A stretch of 64,000 nucleotides of DNA from Prunella strophiata (Eukaryota; Chordata; Aves; Passeriformes; Prunellidae), in NCBI GenBank assembly GCA_036583965.1, contig JAZBQD010000030.1:87837300-87901299 (forward strand), read 5' to 3'. Both the position numbers and the translations under genes were made by a program. The notes beneath the pieces are model-generated. The model was not told the DNA's origin. It ran no database searches and saw nothing but the letters and a program-made list of their open reading frames with translations. How positions within the stretch are numbered: the first letter of the stretch is position 1; each line of letters opens with the position of its first letter. Below are positions 51,244 through 62,640 of this stretch, piece by piece.

Positions 51244-51341
51244 CACTGGGAGATTTTAAATATAAACAACCTTTAGACCAAGAAGTCCCACTACTACCTA
51301 TGCTCAGAATGGGAAAGAGGTACTACAAGAATCATAGAATC
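51244..51341 (+). repeat. Dispersed duplicate, copy 1 (pairs with 55968-56062)
   Basis: This 98-bp segment starts with CACTGGGAGATTTTAA, contains CCCACTACTACCTATGCTCA and ends in AATCATAGAATC. It recurs at 55968-56062 with about five substitutions and one 3-bp indel, counted by eye. Its last 11-12 bases are the start of the antisense CR1 that follows. The first 87 or so are not CR1. Confidence 0.9.
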
Positions 51342-51985
51342 CTAGAATATTCTGAGTTGGAAGGGACTCACAAGGATCATTGAGTCCAACTCCTGGGCAG
51401 CCCCAGAAGTCACACCATGTGACAGGAAGCATTACTCGAACATTTCTGGGACTCTGTCAGGCTGGTTCTGTGACCACTTCCCTGGGCAGCCTCTTGTGGT
51501 GTCCAAGCACCCTCTGGTGAAGAAACTTCTCCTGATATCCCACCTAAACCTCCCCTGACTCAGCTTCATGCCTTTTCTTTGAGGCCTATCAATGGTCACA
51601 CAGAGAAGACATCAGTGACTTCCCTGCACTTTCCCTCTTGAGGGTATTGATGGCTGCAGTGAGGTCTCCCCTCAGTCTCCTCTTCTCCAGGCTGAACAGA
51701 CCAAGTGGCCTCAGCAGCTCCTCACATGGCTTCTCCTCAAGGCCCTGCACCATCTTTATTCCCCTCCTTTGGACACTCTCTAATGGTTTTATGTCTTTTT
51801 CATACTGTGGCACCCAAAACTGCGCCCAGCACTCAAGGTGAAGCCATCCCAGCTCAGAGCAGAGCAGGACAATCCCCTCCCTCGCCCAGCTGCCCATGCT
51901 GTGCCTGATGCCCCCCGGACAGAGCTGACCCTCCTGGCTGCCAGGGCACTGCTGGCTCATGTTCAACTTGACATCAACCAAGAAA
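51331..51985 (-). mobile_element. CR1 LINE 3' portion, antisense
   Basis: The left edge has the reverse-complemented CR1 tail (ATCATAGAATCCTAGAAT) followed by CTGAGTTGGAAGGGACTCAC, a CR1 3' UTR. The body continues through the ORF2 C-terminal region to about 51985, where GGCTCATGTTCAACTTGACA-type sequence ends abruptly at the 5' truncation. Compared with typical copies there are several small deletions. Confidence 0.93.
51589..51981 (-). pseudogene. CR1 ORF2 C-terminal fragment
   Basis: This antisense frame of 130 codons encodes the tail of the CR1 reverse transcriptase protein. Recognisable blocks in order are LNMSQQCPG near the start, FWVPQYEKDI, LESVQRRGIKMVQGLEE, and [15 protein letters not shown]. 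The N-terminal endonuclease, the catalytic palm and the real start codon are all absent, so the ATG is fortuitous. It is an open but non-functional remnant. Confidence 0.88.
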
Positions 51986-54900
51986 GCTTGCTGCTTCTGA
52001 CCACATTTTCCTAATATTTTTTGAGTAAATGTAATGGTGGGGATTTAATAATGGGATATTTAGTCTGACCCAATTCTTTTACTCAATCTTGAGATAAAGA
52101 AAATAAAAAAAGGAAAAATGGCTAAACAAATGGAAGTGCTGGTAGTTGCAGCCTTCAGAGCTCAGTGACCTCCTCATGGCCCTGAACTTTGTCCTGATTT
52201 GTATGCATTATTTTTTCATCTGAATTTTTGCAAAATGTTTCAGAATTAAATTCAATTACTCTAAAAGGATCAATAATGTTGTAAGACATCTCAGAGTGCA
52301 GAGTGTGCCTGAAATAAATTCTTAACTTCTGTTTTGGAGGGAAAGATATTTGGAATATGCTTGCATGTATGTTCAAAAATATTAAAGATGTCCCTGAATC
52401 AGATTAAGTGCTAGCTATTTGGGTCCTAATATCTTGGCATGCTGCCAGACAGCAATCTTAGTGATTGAGTCATTTTGTATGGGGAGCCATTCTTCAGATA
52501 ATGCCCGAGTGAGTCATGAGATTTAATTCCATTAAAAAGAGTCATGAGGCCCACAATCTTAATTACATTTATGCTTCTAAGCAGAGGAATGTTTAATGGA
52601 AAAGGATAAGAATAACTCATTTTAAGTCTCTTCCAATGGAATCAGAATAGAAGGAGCATTGCCCATACCTGAAATTGAAATATGAATTTCTGCAGTCTTC
52701 CAGCTCTGAGCTTCACAAGAGCTGGAATAGTCTCAATACCATTAGTGAGATTAGAAATGTGGGGTGTGGGGTGTGGAGTGGAAGATGCTAGAAGTGATGG
52801 TCTGGTGCTTTCCAGAGATTGTAACCTCTGCCTATGTCACTCTGAATGAAATTCTCTTAGGTAAGTTTGCATGACAAGAACCAAACAATTTAATGACTGC
52901 CAAGTCTAGATAAACATAGACTCAGGCACCACTTCCATTCCTCATACAGGGCAGAATCCACGTTTTTCTGTGCTAGTCAAAGAGTAGCCTTTTTCTCTGC
53001 TGTCAGCTGCATGTAACAGAGATGGGGGTTTACTCAGACAACATAAGAAAGAATTGTGTTACACCATGTTAAAAAGCAATTATTTAGAAGAGCTACCTCA
53101 TATTTTCAGAGCTCACTGGGTGTGCCCCTGCAGCACAACTTTCAGTGACAGGCCAGCAAAAGGACTGCAACATTCACAGATCCTTGAAAATTAGTGACAT
53201 GGGGCACAAAGGTTCAGTTGGCATTTCCATTAGTCATGAAGTGAATAGCCTAATCTCTGAACTCCCCAACTACAACATTTAACATAATTACTGCTTGTTT
53301 CTGCACTAATCAAAAATAGTCATCATTAAAATCTGGTAAAACATACTTCATTTACTTACTTCATACCTGGTCATGACTGAAAAGGTGGTTTAATGCCTTG
53401 ACATAAATAATTGGTTGTAAGTTCCAGACTGCTGAAGCAAGCCTCCTATAACAAGATGATCTGTCTTCAAGTCATTTTTGTCTTGACAGTTGCAGACAAT
53501 GATTTCATCAAGTCTAACACCCAAATGCCCTATTTTCTTCTCAAACAAATCCTAATCTTGTAATCCCAGGGGAAAAAATAAAGTGCGAAAAGGTAGCACT
53601 TCAATCAGTGAATCAACATACAGTGTTTGTATCAAAGCAATTAAATTCTAAAAACTCACAGAAAAAAATGAAAGAGATTGTTGCTTTTGTCACTGATGTA
53701 ATCTGAAAAATCATCCTTAGTACCTTTAGTTTCTTCAAATCAGATTTAATTTCTTCATACCACTCTGGAAAGTATGTACAGATTCATATTTTATTGTCAT
53801 TGTGCTGATAATGAGAAGACAATTGCACTGAGCCACAGGCATCTCGGGCTGAGACTATGAACAGAGAGGGACAGGAGGAATGAGTCTTCAGTCTGTTTGG
53901 TGTCCCAAAGGATATCTATTCTAAAGGATATACCTGGCAAGAGCCATGCAGGATGATTTGCCCACCTTGCCAAAGACAGCCTGCAGTACAGCCAGGTATG
54001 GAGCCTGTTTCTCTCAGTCCAGAGTTTTAATACCATCCTTCTGATCCAGTTCTTTCACTGTCACAATTTGTGAAAAAATTAGGTGATATAGGCACAAAAT
54101 AAAATAAAATCACAGGTTATACTAATATCAACAGAGATTATTTCTTCCAGAAAATGAGATAATTTCTTCCAGAAATGAGTTATAACCCCTTCTTGCTCCC
54201 TAAAAGCTTGTATCCAGTATGTTTATAGAAATAAGACCAACATAAAAGCTAATAGTAATTCAAACTATGATGTCGTCTCTCCTTTTATTGATACTTGATC
54301 ACTTGATACTTATTTATACAGCTGACTGAAACATAAATCTTTTGTAAGGATACCCAAATATATCTCTTACCTCATGAAATTAATTACAGTTATTTGAAAA
54401 AAGACTCACAGAATTAATTAGGAACATTTACACATGACTGGTATTTCTTAAATTCTTACACTACATTTTTATTTCTGTCTTTTCAGATAGACATTTTATT
54501 AGAACAGAGAGGTCAGAAAGTCCTGCAAGCGAAACAATTATAAATACAACCTAAAAACCTTCAGAACAGTCTATTCATTCCACCCTCACTTGTGTGCCAC
54601 TGAGCTCCTGCCAAAATGGTGAGCTCTGTCTCACTCCTCCACTATGACTTTTGCAGGACATCAGAACAGTGACAGGAGACCTGCCACAAACACAGCCCCA
54701 ATGTGCTTTAAAAGCAAGGTAGAAGCAGCAGTCAAAAGTTTGTGAAAGCCTCCTACAAAAACACATCCTGAAAGCTGCAGTGCTGTTTTGTTCTCTCCTC
54801 CAATACAGTGTTTGCTGAACAGTAACTCATCCTAATGAATACATAAGATAAATGGTCATTGGTCAATCACAGTAAAACCCAATCCTTCATGGCAATTCAC

Positions 54901-55967
54901 AGGAAAAATGTAACAAGAATGCAAAGGGCTTAAAGATTAATAACAATAAAAAAATTAATTAAAAGGCTTGTAAAAAAAAAATCTCTGTAAGCAATCTTCA
55001 TTTTGGTCTGCTCCAGCAAATTCATTTTTAAAACTAGCTATTAAAATATAAACTGCCCTGTGAAATATTTTCATCATCTCCTCACAGCCCCTTCTTGAAT
55101 ATGTTCCAGCAGAGCTATTAGCAGTGATTGAAGGTGAGACAGACAAGACAAAATTCTCCAGAGAACAAGGCAAGAGACACCTTTCTGCCCTCAACCCATC
55201 AACTATAATGAATGATAGGCACAGTGCATGACAGGGACTGAAATAGGAGACTGTGACAAAGACAGGCATCAGGATGCTTCAGAATAATTCATTCAGTTGC
55301 ACTTGGCAGCAGAAGATCATAATATTTTTGTGTAGCTACACTGTCAGTGCAAAAAAATAAAACACAGAATGGCATTTGCATGCTGATTCTGCTACAGTCA
55401 GAAAGAAAGGAATAGTTAATCAAATGTTTCATTTGCATTCTCCCTCCTGTTTCCTGCTGCCCATAAGCACATGGAGCAGTATGAGACAGACACATGAGGC
55501 TGACTGGGGAGCAAGGTCTAATTCACAATGTGTTGATTACAGCTACTTCTCTCTCCCTCACAAGATGGTCCATGCTAGAAAAACCCACACATTTATTCAT
55601 CAGGTGAGTTTGGAGTCTGTAATTGTCCCTTTGCTGAAAGAAGTGTTGGAAGCATGGCATCACTCTTTGAGAGAGGAACGGGAGCAGGGAGAAAGTCAGA
55701 GAGAGATCCAGACCTGATTTGGAAATCAGACTTCAAGGAGATTAATTGCAAGCCAGCCACCAGCTCACAGTGCTGTCACATCACAGTGACTCTGTCTGTG
55801 CTTTACCTGCTGAAATCAGTGCTCCCAGGAACCCAATGCCTCTGTGTCCACACAGGCTCACAGGCAGTGGCTCATCAAGGCCAGGCAGAGCTTCACTGAA
55901 GCAGTGTGTAGCCCAGTCTGAATTCAAGAAAACTGTGTCAAATGCTTGGTAGAGGATTTCTGCAATC
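51986..55967. other. Unassigned sequence, no gene seen
   Basis: No recognised gene or mobile element is seen. A tandem duplication of about 20 bp with slight divergence (unit ATTTCTTCCAGAAAATGAG) lies at 54141-54180. The block 53800-54010 has denser GC content and antisense words recalling LTR leader sequence (GATATCCTTTGGGACACC on the minus strand). I could not place it in a family. Confidence 0.4.
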
Positions 55968-56062
55968 CACTGGGAGATTTTAAGTATAAACAGACTTCAG
56001 ACCAAGTCCCACTACTACCTATGCTCAGAATGGGAAAGAGGTACCACAAGAATCATAGAATC
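55968..56062 (+). repeat. Dispersed duplicate, copy 2 (pairs with 51244-51341)
   Basis: These 95 bp match copy 1 from CACTGGGAGATTTTAA through AATCATAGAATC at about 95% identity by eye, with the same orientation. The match stops within the first bases of the CR1 tail, and ordinary sequence (ACCACAGGGAGTGG) follows instead of CR1. Upstream of CACTGGGAG the two loci are unrelated. Confidence 0.9.
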
Positions 56063-57021
56063 ACCACAGGGAGTGGTGAGGACAGACAGTATAGTGTGTT
56101 CCAAAGAAATGAGATCCAAAAATGGACCCTGAGAGCAGGGGTACTCTCTAACACCCCTAACACAGGCCACTCTAGACAGCCAGGAGCCTGGGAAGATGGA
56201 AATATGAGAGATCAAGCTCCCAGACCAAAGCCTGGGCCACAGGACTCCTGTCAAAGCCCAGCAGGACATTCCCTATGTTCCTCAGGTTCTTTTCCATCTC
56301 TGATGGATTTGAGCTAAAAAGAATACATCAAAAACACCAATTTCATGCATCCAGTGCAGAAGCAACACAAATTCCTTGCAGTCTTAGTAACCCAAGCATT
56401 CATCTAGGATATAGAAGAATAAATATAATCATTCATTCAATGACATAAACAGGTTCAAACTTTCATTCCTCACTCCTTGTTCATCACTAACATAGAAGCC
56501 ATTTCAGAAGACAGACAATTTTACCATTTCTCCTTAGGAAAAGACCAGCACAGAGAAAAGAAGCAAGAATTATGCTAAACAGAGCACTAATCCTCCTCTG
56601 AGGTTTGTTTAGGCACATCTTGATATTATAATGAGCAGTTTTTATACAAGAGATAGAAAATGTTTTTATGACAGGGACTGGTACAGCCAATGGGCTATGC
56701 AGGGACTTTCCTTAAAGATGGAAGATAAAGTTTTGAATTTCCATCAGACAGGAGAGGAGACTGAAATTCTGTCTATCACATCACAGATGACTGCCCTGAA
56801 CACTGAGCTTATTGCTAGGGAGGAGGAAACCTTCCTCTGGTGGCATTATACAATCATGATCCCCTGCTATACTTAGAATAAAAATGAGCACAGCACTTAC
56901 TTCCATGAGTTTTGTTCAAGGAGTCCCTGTCACCCTGATTTTTTAAGTTTCTCTAAAGCCTTCTGATGTTTACATTCTTGTGCAGAACTTTCTCACACAC
57001 TTTTTGTAAATAACTTATTGT
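56063..57021. other. Unassigned sequence, no gene seen
   Basis: An open frame of 123 codons overlaps the left part (55946-56317). It is Pro/Gly/Ser-rich and has no domain. No other feature is recognised. Confidence 0.4.
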
Positions 57022-57213
57022 TATGGGGGAAGAGCAATTTGATGGACTGTTGGGTTGTCCAGTGGCATTGAGGAGGTGGCACTGTCACCCTCCAATGACA
57101 CTGGCATTTCAGAAAACTATCAATTGAGTCAGAATTCAATAAACTTCCTCTTTTTGCTCTCTCACACCTTGCAAAGAGCTGCTGTCCACGTCGTGTTGTT
57201 TGTGCTCTACAGT
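57022..57213 (+). mobile_element. Possible LTR-like retroelement fragment
   Basis: The block starts TGTTATGGGGGAAGAG and includes an AATAAA polyadenylation word inside CAGAATTCAATAAACTTCC at about 57131-57149. It could end at CTCTACA (57213), giving a TG...CA-bounded unit of about 190 bp. The following GC-richer sequence up to about 57450 could be retroviral leader. This is a resemblance only, with no partner LTR or target-site duplication seen. Confidence 0.3.
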
Positions 57214-58169
57214 GACAAGTCCCCAGTGGAGAAAGGCACTTTTTCTGAGGCAGAGGACAGACTGGCTCAGCAGGCTGCTTGCCAGGCTCCTCCATGTGGG
57301 GTTGTTCAGGATCCCCATCCTCTGCACAGAGGTGGTCACTGAGGTGTTCAAACTGAGGGCTGATGACCATTAGAGGAGCTCAGCACCCAAGGCTCCCTGA
57401 GGACATTCTTCCCAGCCCAAGCTGTGACCCCTGAGGCAATCTAACAATAAATCCTTCCTTCTGCACACTAACACACTGACTGGGACAATCTGCAATCCCC
57501 CTTCCTTTGATCTGAAAGATAAATGATGATGGATCACAACAGGTAATTTATGAGCTTTTTAACATGTTTGGTTCTGTCTAGCAATTTGAATTGTATTTCC
57601 TACACAGTTTGCTACAAAAAAGCACTAATTATTTTAAACTAATAGGACACAATCTCCCAAATATGAAAATACAGCAAGTATGGCTTCACAATGTATGCAC
57701 ACAAAAAGATTTGGATATTTGCTAGGTAAAAAATATCCCCAAACCATCAATAAATAAATATGCTTCAACAAAGCTAATTTCAATATATTAAATGCTGCTA
57801 GTGAAGAAAGAAAGAAACAAAAACCCAGCATGCCAGTGAAATACCTTTGACTTTCAATGTACCTACATGGGTTGAAACCTTCTAACAAATGAACATTTAT
57901 CAGTAAATGCCACTGTTTACCTGTCCATTACAGTTATCAAATCTCACCACAGTCTTTCATTGGAGACACAGTATGATGTCAGTAGGAGCTGGAGCTGAAG
58001 TACATCTGTAAAAACAGAATATCTTTCTTGTATTAATTGTTTCATATAATTGGACAAGGAAAACTTTATAAATGGTGCAACAAAAAAGTTGCTGCTAATG
58101 GCCATTTAGTTTGGAAATGCTGTACAGAGGCATCATTTTTATTCAAACATGGGGACACTGGAAGGGGTC
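57214..58169. other. Unassigned sequence, no gene seen
   Basis: 57214-57450 is moderately GC-rich and may belong to the LTR-like fragment to its left. The rest is AT-rich without recognised features. Confidence 0.4.
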
Positions 58170-58213
58170 TCAGTGTGGATGGCAAAGTTCAGTATGAACT
58201 TCATCCACACTGA
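58170..58213. repeat. 44-nt quasi-palindrome (19-bp stem, 3-nt bulge, 3-nt loop)
   Basis: TCAGTGTGGATG (58170-58181), then GCA (bulge), then AAGTTCA (58185-58191), loop GTA, then TGAACTT (58195-58201) and CATCCACACTGA (58202-58213). Both stem segments (12 bp and 7 bp) pair without mismatch. The 3-nt loop and lack of surrounding stem argue against a microRNA precursor. The pattern fits a template-switch mutation that made a near-palindrome. Confidence 0.85.
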
Positions 58214-58479
58214 AAATAATGAATGAGAATAAATGAGTGGTCTCCCCACGTTATGTGATGAGTATTTGGACTTTTCAAGGCTACTTCAACCACAAATTCC
58301 TTAGGTTCACTCATTAGTAAGAAAAAGTATTCTTCAGACTCTTTGAATTACCAGAAATTTGACACTTTATACGCACTCAAAAAGGGAATTTGAAATCTTC
58401 ATAGGGATGCAACTGGAGCAGCAGATCCTGTACAAGTTCAGGGCTAACTGGGAGTTTATCATTCTCACAGCCATGGTCT

Positions 58480-58645
58480 TCCAGCTCAGGGCCCTGGCAT
58501 CTCCTTAGCCCATCATTGGTGGGGAAGATAAAGAAAGCATTAAACACCTCTGCCCTGACTATGTCCTTGTTTATTAGGTGACCATCCTCATTCTGTAATG
58601 GGCTGATGTTATTTCTGTACTACCTTTTGCTATTAACATACATAT
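58480..58645 (-). mobile_element. Possible old LINE (CR1-like) ORF2 fragment, antisense
   Basis: The words GCATTAAACACCTCTGCCCT (58537-58556), GTCCTTGTTTATTAGGTGACC and GTACTACCTTTTGCTATTAACATA recall reverse-complemented LINE ORF2 sequence between endonuclease and RT in old CR1-type elements. The match is fragmentary and diverged. Confidence 0.4.
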
Positions 58646-61600
58646 TTATAGTTATAGTTAGTTAGAGTTATAGTTGTTATATGTGTGTTTAAATATATTA
58701 AATGCAACAACTACATTTTATGAAGTTTCAATTCAATGCCTTTCAAAGTGTTACCTTTTAATCAAATTATAGGTTTTCAGAAAACTAATAAAACAATTAA
58801 TTTCATGTCACTCTGTTCAGCATAGATTCCCTTAAACCAGGCATGAGTGCTTTACTTGAAAAGGTCATCCTGTGCCTGCTTATGAAACTCAATTGAACCC
58901 ATGCATAAACTCAAAACCAGAAAAGTCCCTCCCTTGGCTGGAAACAAGTGACACAGGCTGCCTGGGCTCACAGCAGCTCCTAACTAAAAAATCAGGGTGT
59001 GTAGAACATGAATATGTGGGAATGCTTGATAAATATTTACCTTTCTGCAGCAACTACTGCTCTTTCCAACTAGCCAAAATCTCTTGCACAGGTGGTACTT
59101 CCCAGGAAACAAACTTTCTGAACCTAGAAGGATATCTCCTCCTGCAAGAGGTTTTACTGATTTCAGAGGAAATATTTGCAGAGGAGGGAGCTGCCTAGCA
59201 TTAGGAAGAAAGTCATATGATCCTGAACAAAATAGAGACAGACATTTCCAAGCATGTATTTGTAACACAGTGAAGTGAGATACAGCAGCTGCTCTGACTG
59301 GCTACCCAAATTAGCTCACCTGGAGCCAGAGTAGGGGTAGAGTTCAGTTTAAGATGCAAGCACTTAAATTTAGGCATTTGCCTGTAAACTGTATTCACAT
59401 GAGCAAGGATTTGAAGCATGTACTCTGAGTAGGTAGAGACCTTGAACTTAATTCAGCTGCCAAAACACCATGCCTGTTACAAAGCCTTGCCATTGAGATC
59501 TCCCTAGGAGGCTGGAAAATACAGTGGGCACAGGACATGCCAGAGGCCCAGGCCCCCCAGGGCAGCCACCAGAGGCCAGCAGAATAACTCCCCAGGGCAT
59601 CTCACCAACACTTAACAACAGAACCACACCCTTGGCTCACATGTGGAAAACTGCTTGCCAGTAACTAAATGTAGGTGGTTTAGTCTGGATCTGATTAAGA
59701 CTCAGAATCTACACATGGTACCTCTGCCATGGTACACTCCTGCCATCCCTTTTTCTGTCTCCATATGACATGTCTTATGAGGTCCAACACATGAAAAGCA
59801 AAACTGTTCCTTTGTCCACAGGTGCTGGTATCTGTGCATGCAGCATAATACACCTCTGCCACTATTTTAGCATTCACAGGAATACTAACTTTGGGCAGAA
59901 GAAAAAACAGTCTTAATTCAAGAAACCTAACAATAATGACAGTCTCTTCTATGTATACATCACTCTTTTTTTTTTTTTTTTTTTTGTCCAGAAAATACAT
60001 TTACAGGTATCCACAATGTGTATGCAAGCAACCCGTCTCCCCATAGAACAATTATTTTTATTTTTTAATGCCTAGTATTTTAAAAGGTTTGAGCAGTCTA
60101 ACAGCATTTTTAAAGGCAAAAAAAAAAAAAAATAGAAGACTTTCTAGTAAATGAAATAAGCATCTTGTTTCATGTATTGATTCCTCTCAGAACACTTTGA
60201 AGCTCGCAGAGAGCTTGAATAAGAAATTCTGATGAATGCTTTTTCTCATTTCCCTCTCAGAAACTAAACAGCATAAATAAAATAAATAGCAAAGCAGTCT
60301 CTTTCTACTGCATGACACACAAGCAAAAATGGCATAAATCATCTTTAAGATTTCCATGGGCAAAGTATGCTCAGAGCTGTTTGACTATCAGTTTACAAAT
60401 AAGGGTTTAATTTTTTACTTGTCAAAGGTAACAAATAGGACAAGGGAAAGGTTTATTAAAAGTCATTATCAGTTTGCTTCATGTCCAAACGGAATCTGCT
60501 TCTTGGAAACCTGTTGAAAAAATACCCAGTTGCTCATTTCAGCCCTAAATGGAGTGACCCTGAACACAGCCTAATTTGCTTCTCCATTTACACTCAGTGC
60601 ATTTGCAGCTTGCTGTAGCAGCAGGGCAGAGCCAACATTCCCAGGCTTACCACACCCAATCATCTTTTGTTTATAAACCAAAATCTGAATTTTATCTGTG
60701 TCTAATACTTGATTTCAAGACTATTACACCATCTAATGTCTTTTATTTTGCCCCTAAATTACTGCTCTGTAGCCTCAACCTTAACTGCAAGCTGATATGA
60801 TTTGTATATTGTGAACTGTCAGAGGACTGAATTTTTATTGCAGATGAGATGACTGCAACAAATGTGTGACTCATCACCACATCTTTTATTGATGGGGCTG
60901 GGGGTTACACTGCAGGACATTAGCAGAGAAAGAAAGATGATTTGCAAATTAAACTCTGTGGAAAGAACAGCATCTTGCAGGAGACTGTGGCCAGAAATTA
61001 GGTGCCTCCTAGAGGGGTTGATCTTTTACAATCATATTCTCATTGGTTTAGCATTTTTCAATCTTTAGTCTGATTTCATTTCTTAACAGTCAATTGTCTG
61101 TCTCTTTGCCTAGCTATGTTGTCATTGCTTTACACCAAATAAAACCACTTAAATACAAAACACAGAGTGGCAGGCAATTCACTATTTGTCTCTTCTTGAA
61201 AGCATTCTCACATGCAGTCAATCAATGCAGAAGTAAATCACTGCTCCTGAATCTCTCTTCTCCAAACACCTAGATACCCTGATTTTCTCGCCTATTTTGT
61301 TTTTCTTCCCCAGCTTTCTAAACCAAACCAACATCCAGGCACTACCTGTGGCCATATTCTCATAGAACATATACTACTTCCTTTCTGTGAAATAGCAATA
61401 AACAAACCCAGAGCCTGATGAAGACCAAAGGTTTGACAAAGATCATGCATTTCTCATGAAGTAACAAGCTCCCCATAAAGCCACTCTCCCCTAAATTTCC
61501 ACAGGCCAAACAGCAGTGAATTAACAGAGCCTTGTAAACCTACCATTTAAGTTGGCAACCTACAATTATCTCAGGTGAGGCAGACTCCCTAAGAGGAGAA

Positions 61601-61801
61601 AGGGCTGCAGGTAATTATAAAATATTCATGTCCCTTCCCAGTGACAAGCTGGTTCAGGAACGGTGGGATTGTTAGGAGTCAATTAGAGAAGTTGCTGTTC
61701 TAGCCTTTGGCTAAAAAGACTTATTCATGAGAGGTTTTGTCAGGAGCTGTTTTAGCACTGTGTGTGAGATAGAAAGTGAATTGGAGAGGATCCAGGATGG
61801 G
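58646..61801. other. Unassigned sequence with poly-T and poly-A runs
   Basis: No gene is recognised. Imperfect GTTATAGTTA units occur at about 58652-58680, poly-T at 59966-59985, and poly-A at 60118-60133. Open frames such as 108 codons at 58872-59198 show no domain. Confidence 0.45.
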
Positions 61802-62093
61802 ACAGAATCACAGGATCAATGAGGCTGGAGAAGATCTCTGAGATCATTGACTCCAGCCTGTGACTGAACACCACCACGTCAGCTACACCATGGCACTGAG
61901 TGCAACATCCAGCCCTTCCTTAAACACCTCCAGGGACAGTGACTCCAACACCACTCTGGACAACCCATTCCAATGTCTAATCACCTTTTCTGTGAAGAAA
62001 TTCTTCCTATGTCCAAGCTAATCCCCCTGCCCCCAGTACAGCTTAAGTCTACATTCTCTTGTCCTCTTGCTGGTTGCCTGGGAGAAGAGGCCA
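61802..62093 (-). mobile_element. CR1 LINE 3' end, antisense (younger type)
   Basis: It begins with a reverse-complemented tail (ACAGAATCACAGGATCAATG) and runs through CTCTGAGATCATTGACTCCAG and CTTCCTTAAACACCTCCAGG. It continues with CCATTCCAATGTCTAATCACC and TGTGAAGAAATTCTTCCT to TTGCCTGGGAGAAGAGGCC at 62075-62093. It is well preserved over almost 300 bp, suggesting a more recent insertion than the other copies. It ends exactly where LTR-like sequence begins. Confidence 0.93.
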
Positions 62094-62095
62094 GG

Positions 62096-62640
62096 TTTTG
62101 ATAGCTGGGAAATACAAAGGTGGCTTCTGTAAGAAGCTGTCAGAAGCTTGCCCCATGTCCAATTGAGCCAATGCCAGTCAGCTCCAAGACAGACCTGCCA
62201 CTGGCCAAGGCCAAGCCACTCAGTGACAGTGGTAGCACCTCTGGGAGAACAGATTTTAAGAAGGGTGAAAGTTACAGCACCACACCAACTACAGACAGAG
62301 AGAGGAGTGAGTGTATGTGAGAGCAGTACCCCTGCAGACACCAAGGTCAGTGAGGAAGGAAGGAAGGAAGGAAGGGGAGGAGGTGCTCCAGGAGCCAGAG
62401 CAGAGGTTCCCCTGCAGCCTGGGGTGCAGCCCATGGTGAGGCAGCTGTGCCCCTGCAGCCCAGGGAAGCCCACAGTGGAGCAGAGATCCACCTACAAGCC
62501 CATGATGATAACTGGTGAGTGATGGCTCCCTGTTCCTCATCTCAACCCACAAGCCTTTCACTTCTGCCCAGCTGAGGAGGGGAGTGATAGAGGGGCTTTG
62601 GTGGGCACCTGGCATCCAGCCAGGGTCAAAAAACCACAGG
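62096..62640 (+). mobile_element. Avian endogenous retrovirus LTR, internally deleted, sense
   Basis: Ordered words match a common avian LTR. They are GTGGCTTCTGTAAGAAGCTG (62120-62139), AATGCCAGTCAGCTCCAAGA, a TATA-like ATTTTAAGAAGGG (62253-62265), CTGCAGACACCAAGGTCAGT, TGGTGAGTGATGGCTCCCTG, GAGGAGGGGAGTGATAGAGG, and the terminal TTTGGTGGGCACCTGGCATC / CAGCCAGGGTCAAAAAACCACA. Between about 62498 and 62512 the middle of the usual element is missing. No gag, pol or env sequence is present, so this is a solo or fragmentary LTR. The left edge meets an antisense CR1. Open frames over it (up to 157 codons, either strand) are not viral genes. Confidence 0.65.
62352..62376. repeat. (GGAA)n microsatellite inside the LTR
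   Basis: About five GGAA units lie where related LTRs have GAAGGAGGGGAGG. It is a small local expansion within the LTR. Confidence 0.9.

Noticed and set aside
58170..58213. MicroRNA precursor
   Set aside because: The loop is only 3 nt and the stem is 19 bp with no extension, which does not fit Drosha/Dicer substrates.
62018..62491. 157-codon antisense frame rich in Pro/Ser/Leu, and the 124-codon sense frame overlapping it
   Set aside because: Both lie over the CR1/LTR junction. LTRs are noncoding and the translations do not resemble viral proteins.
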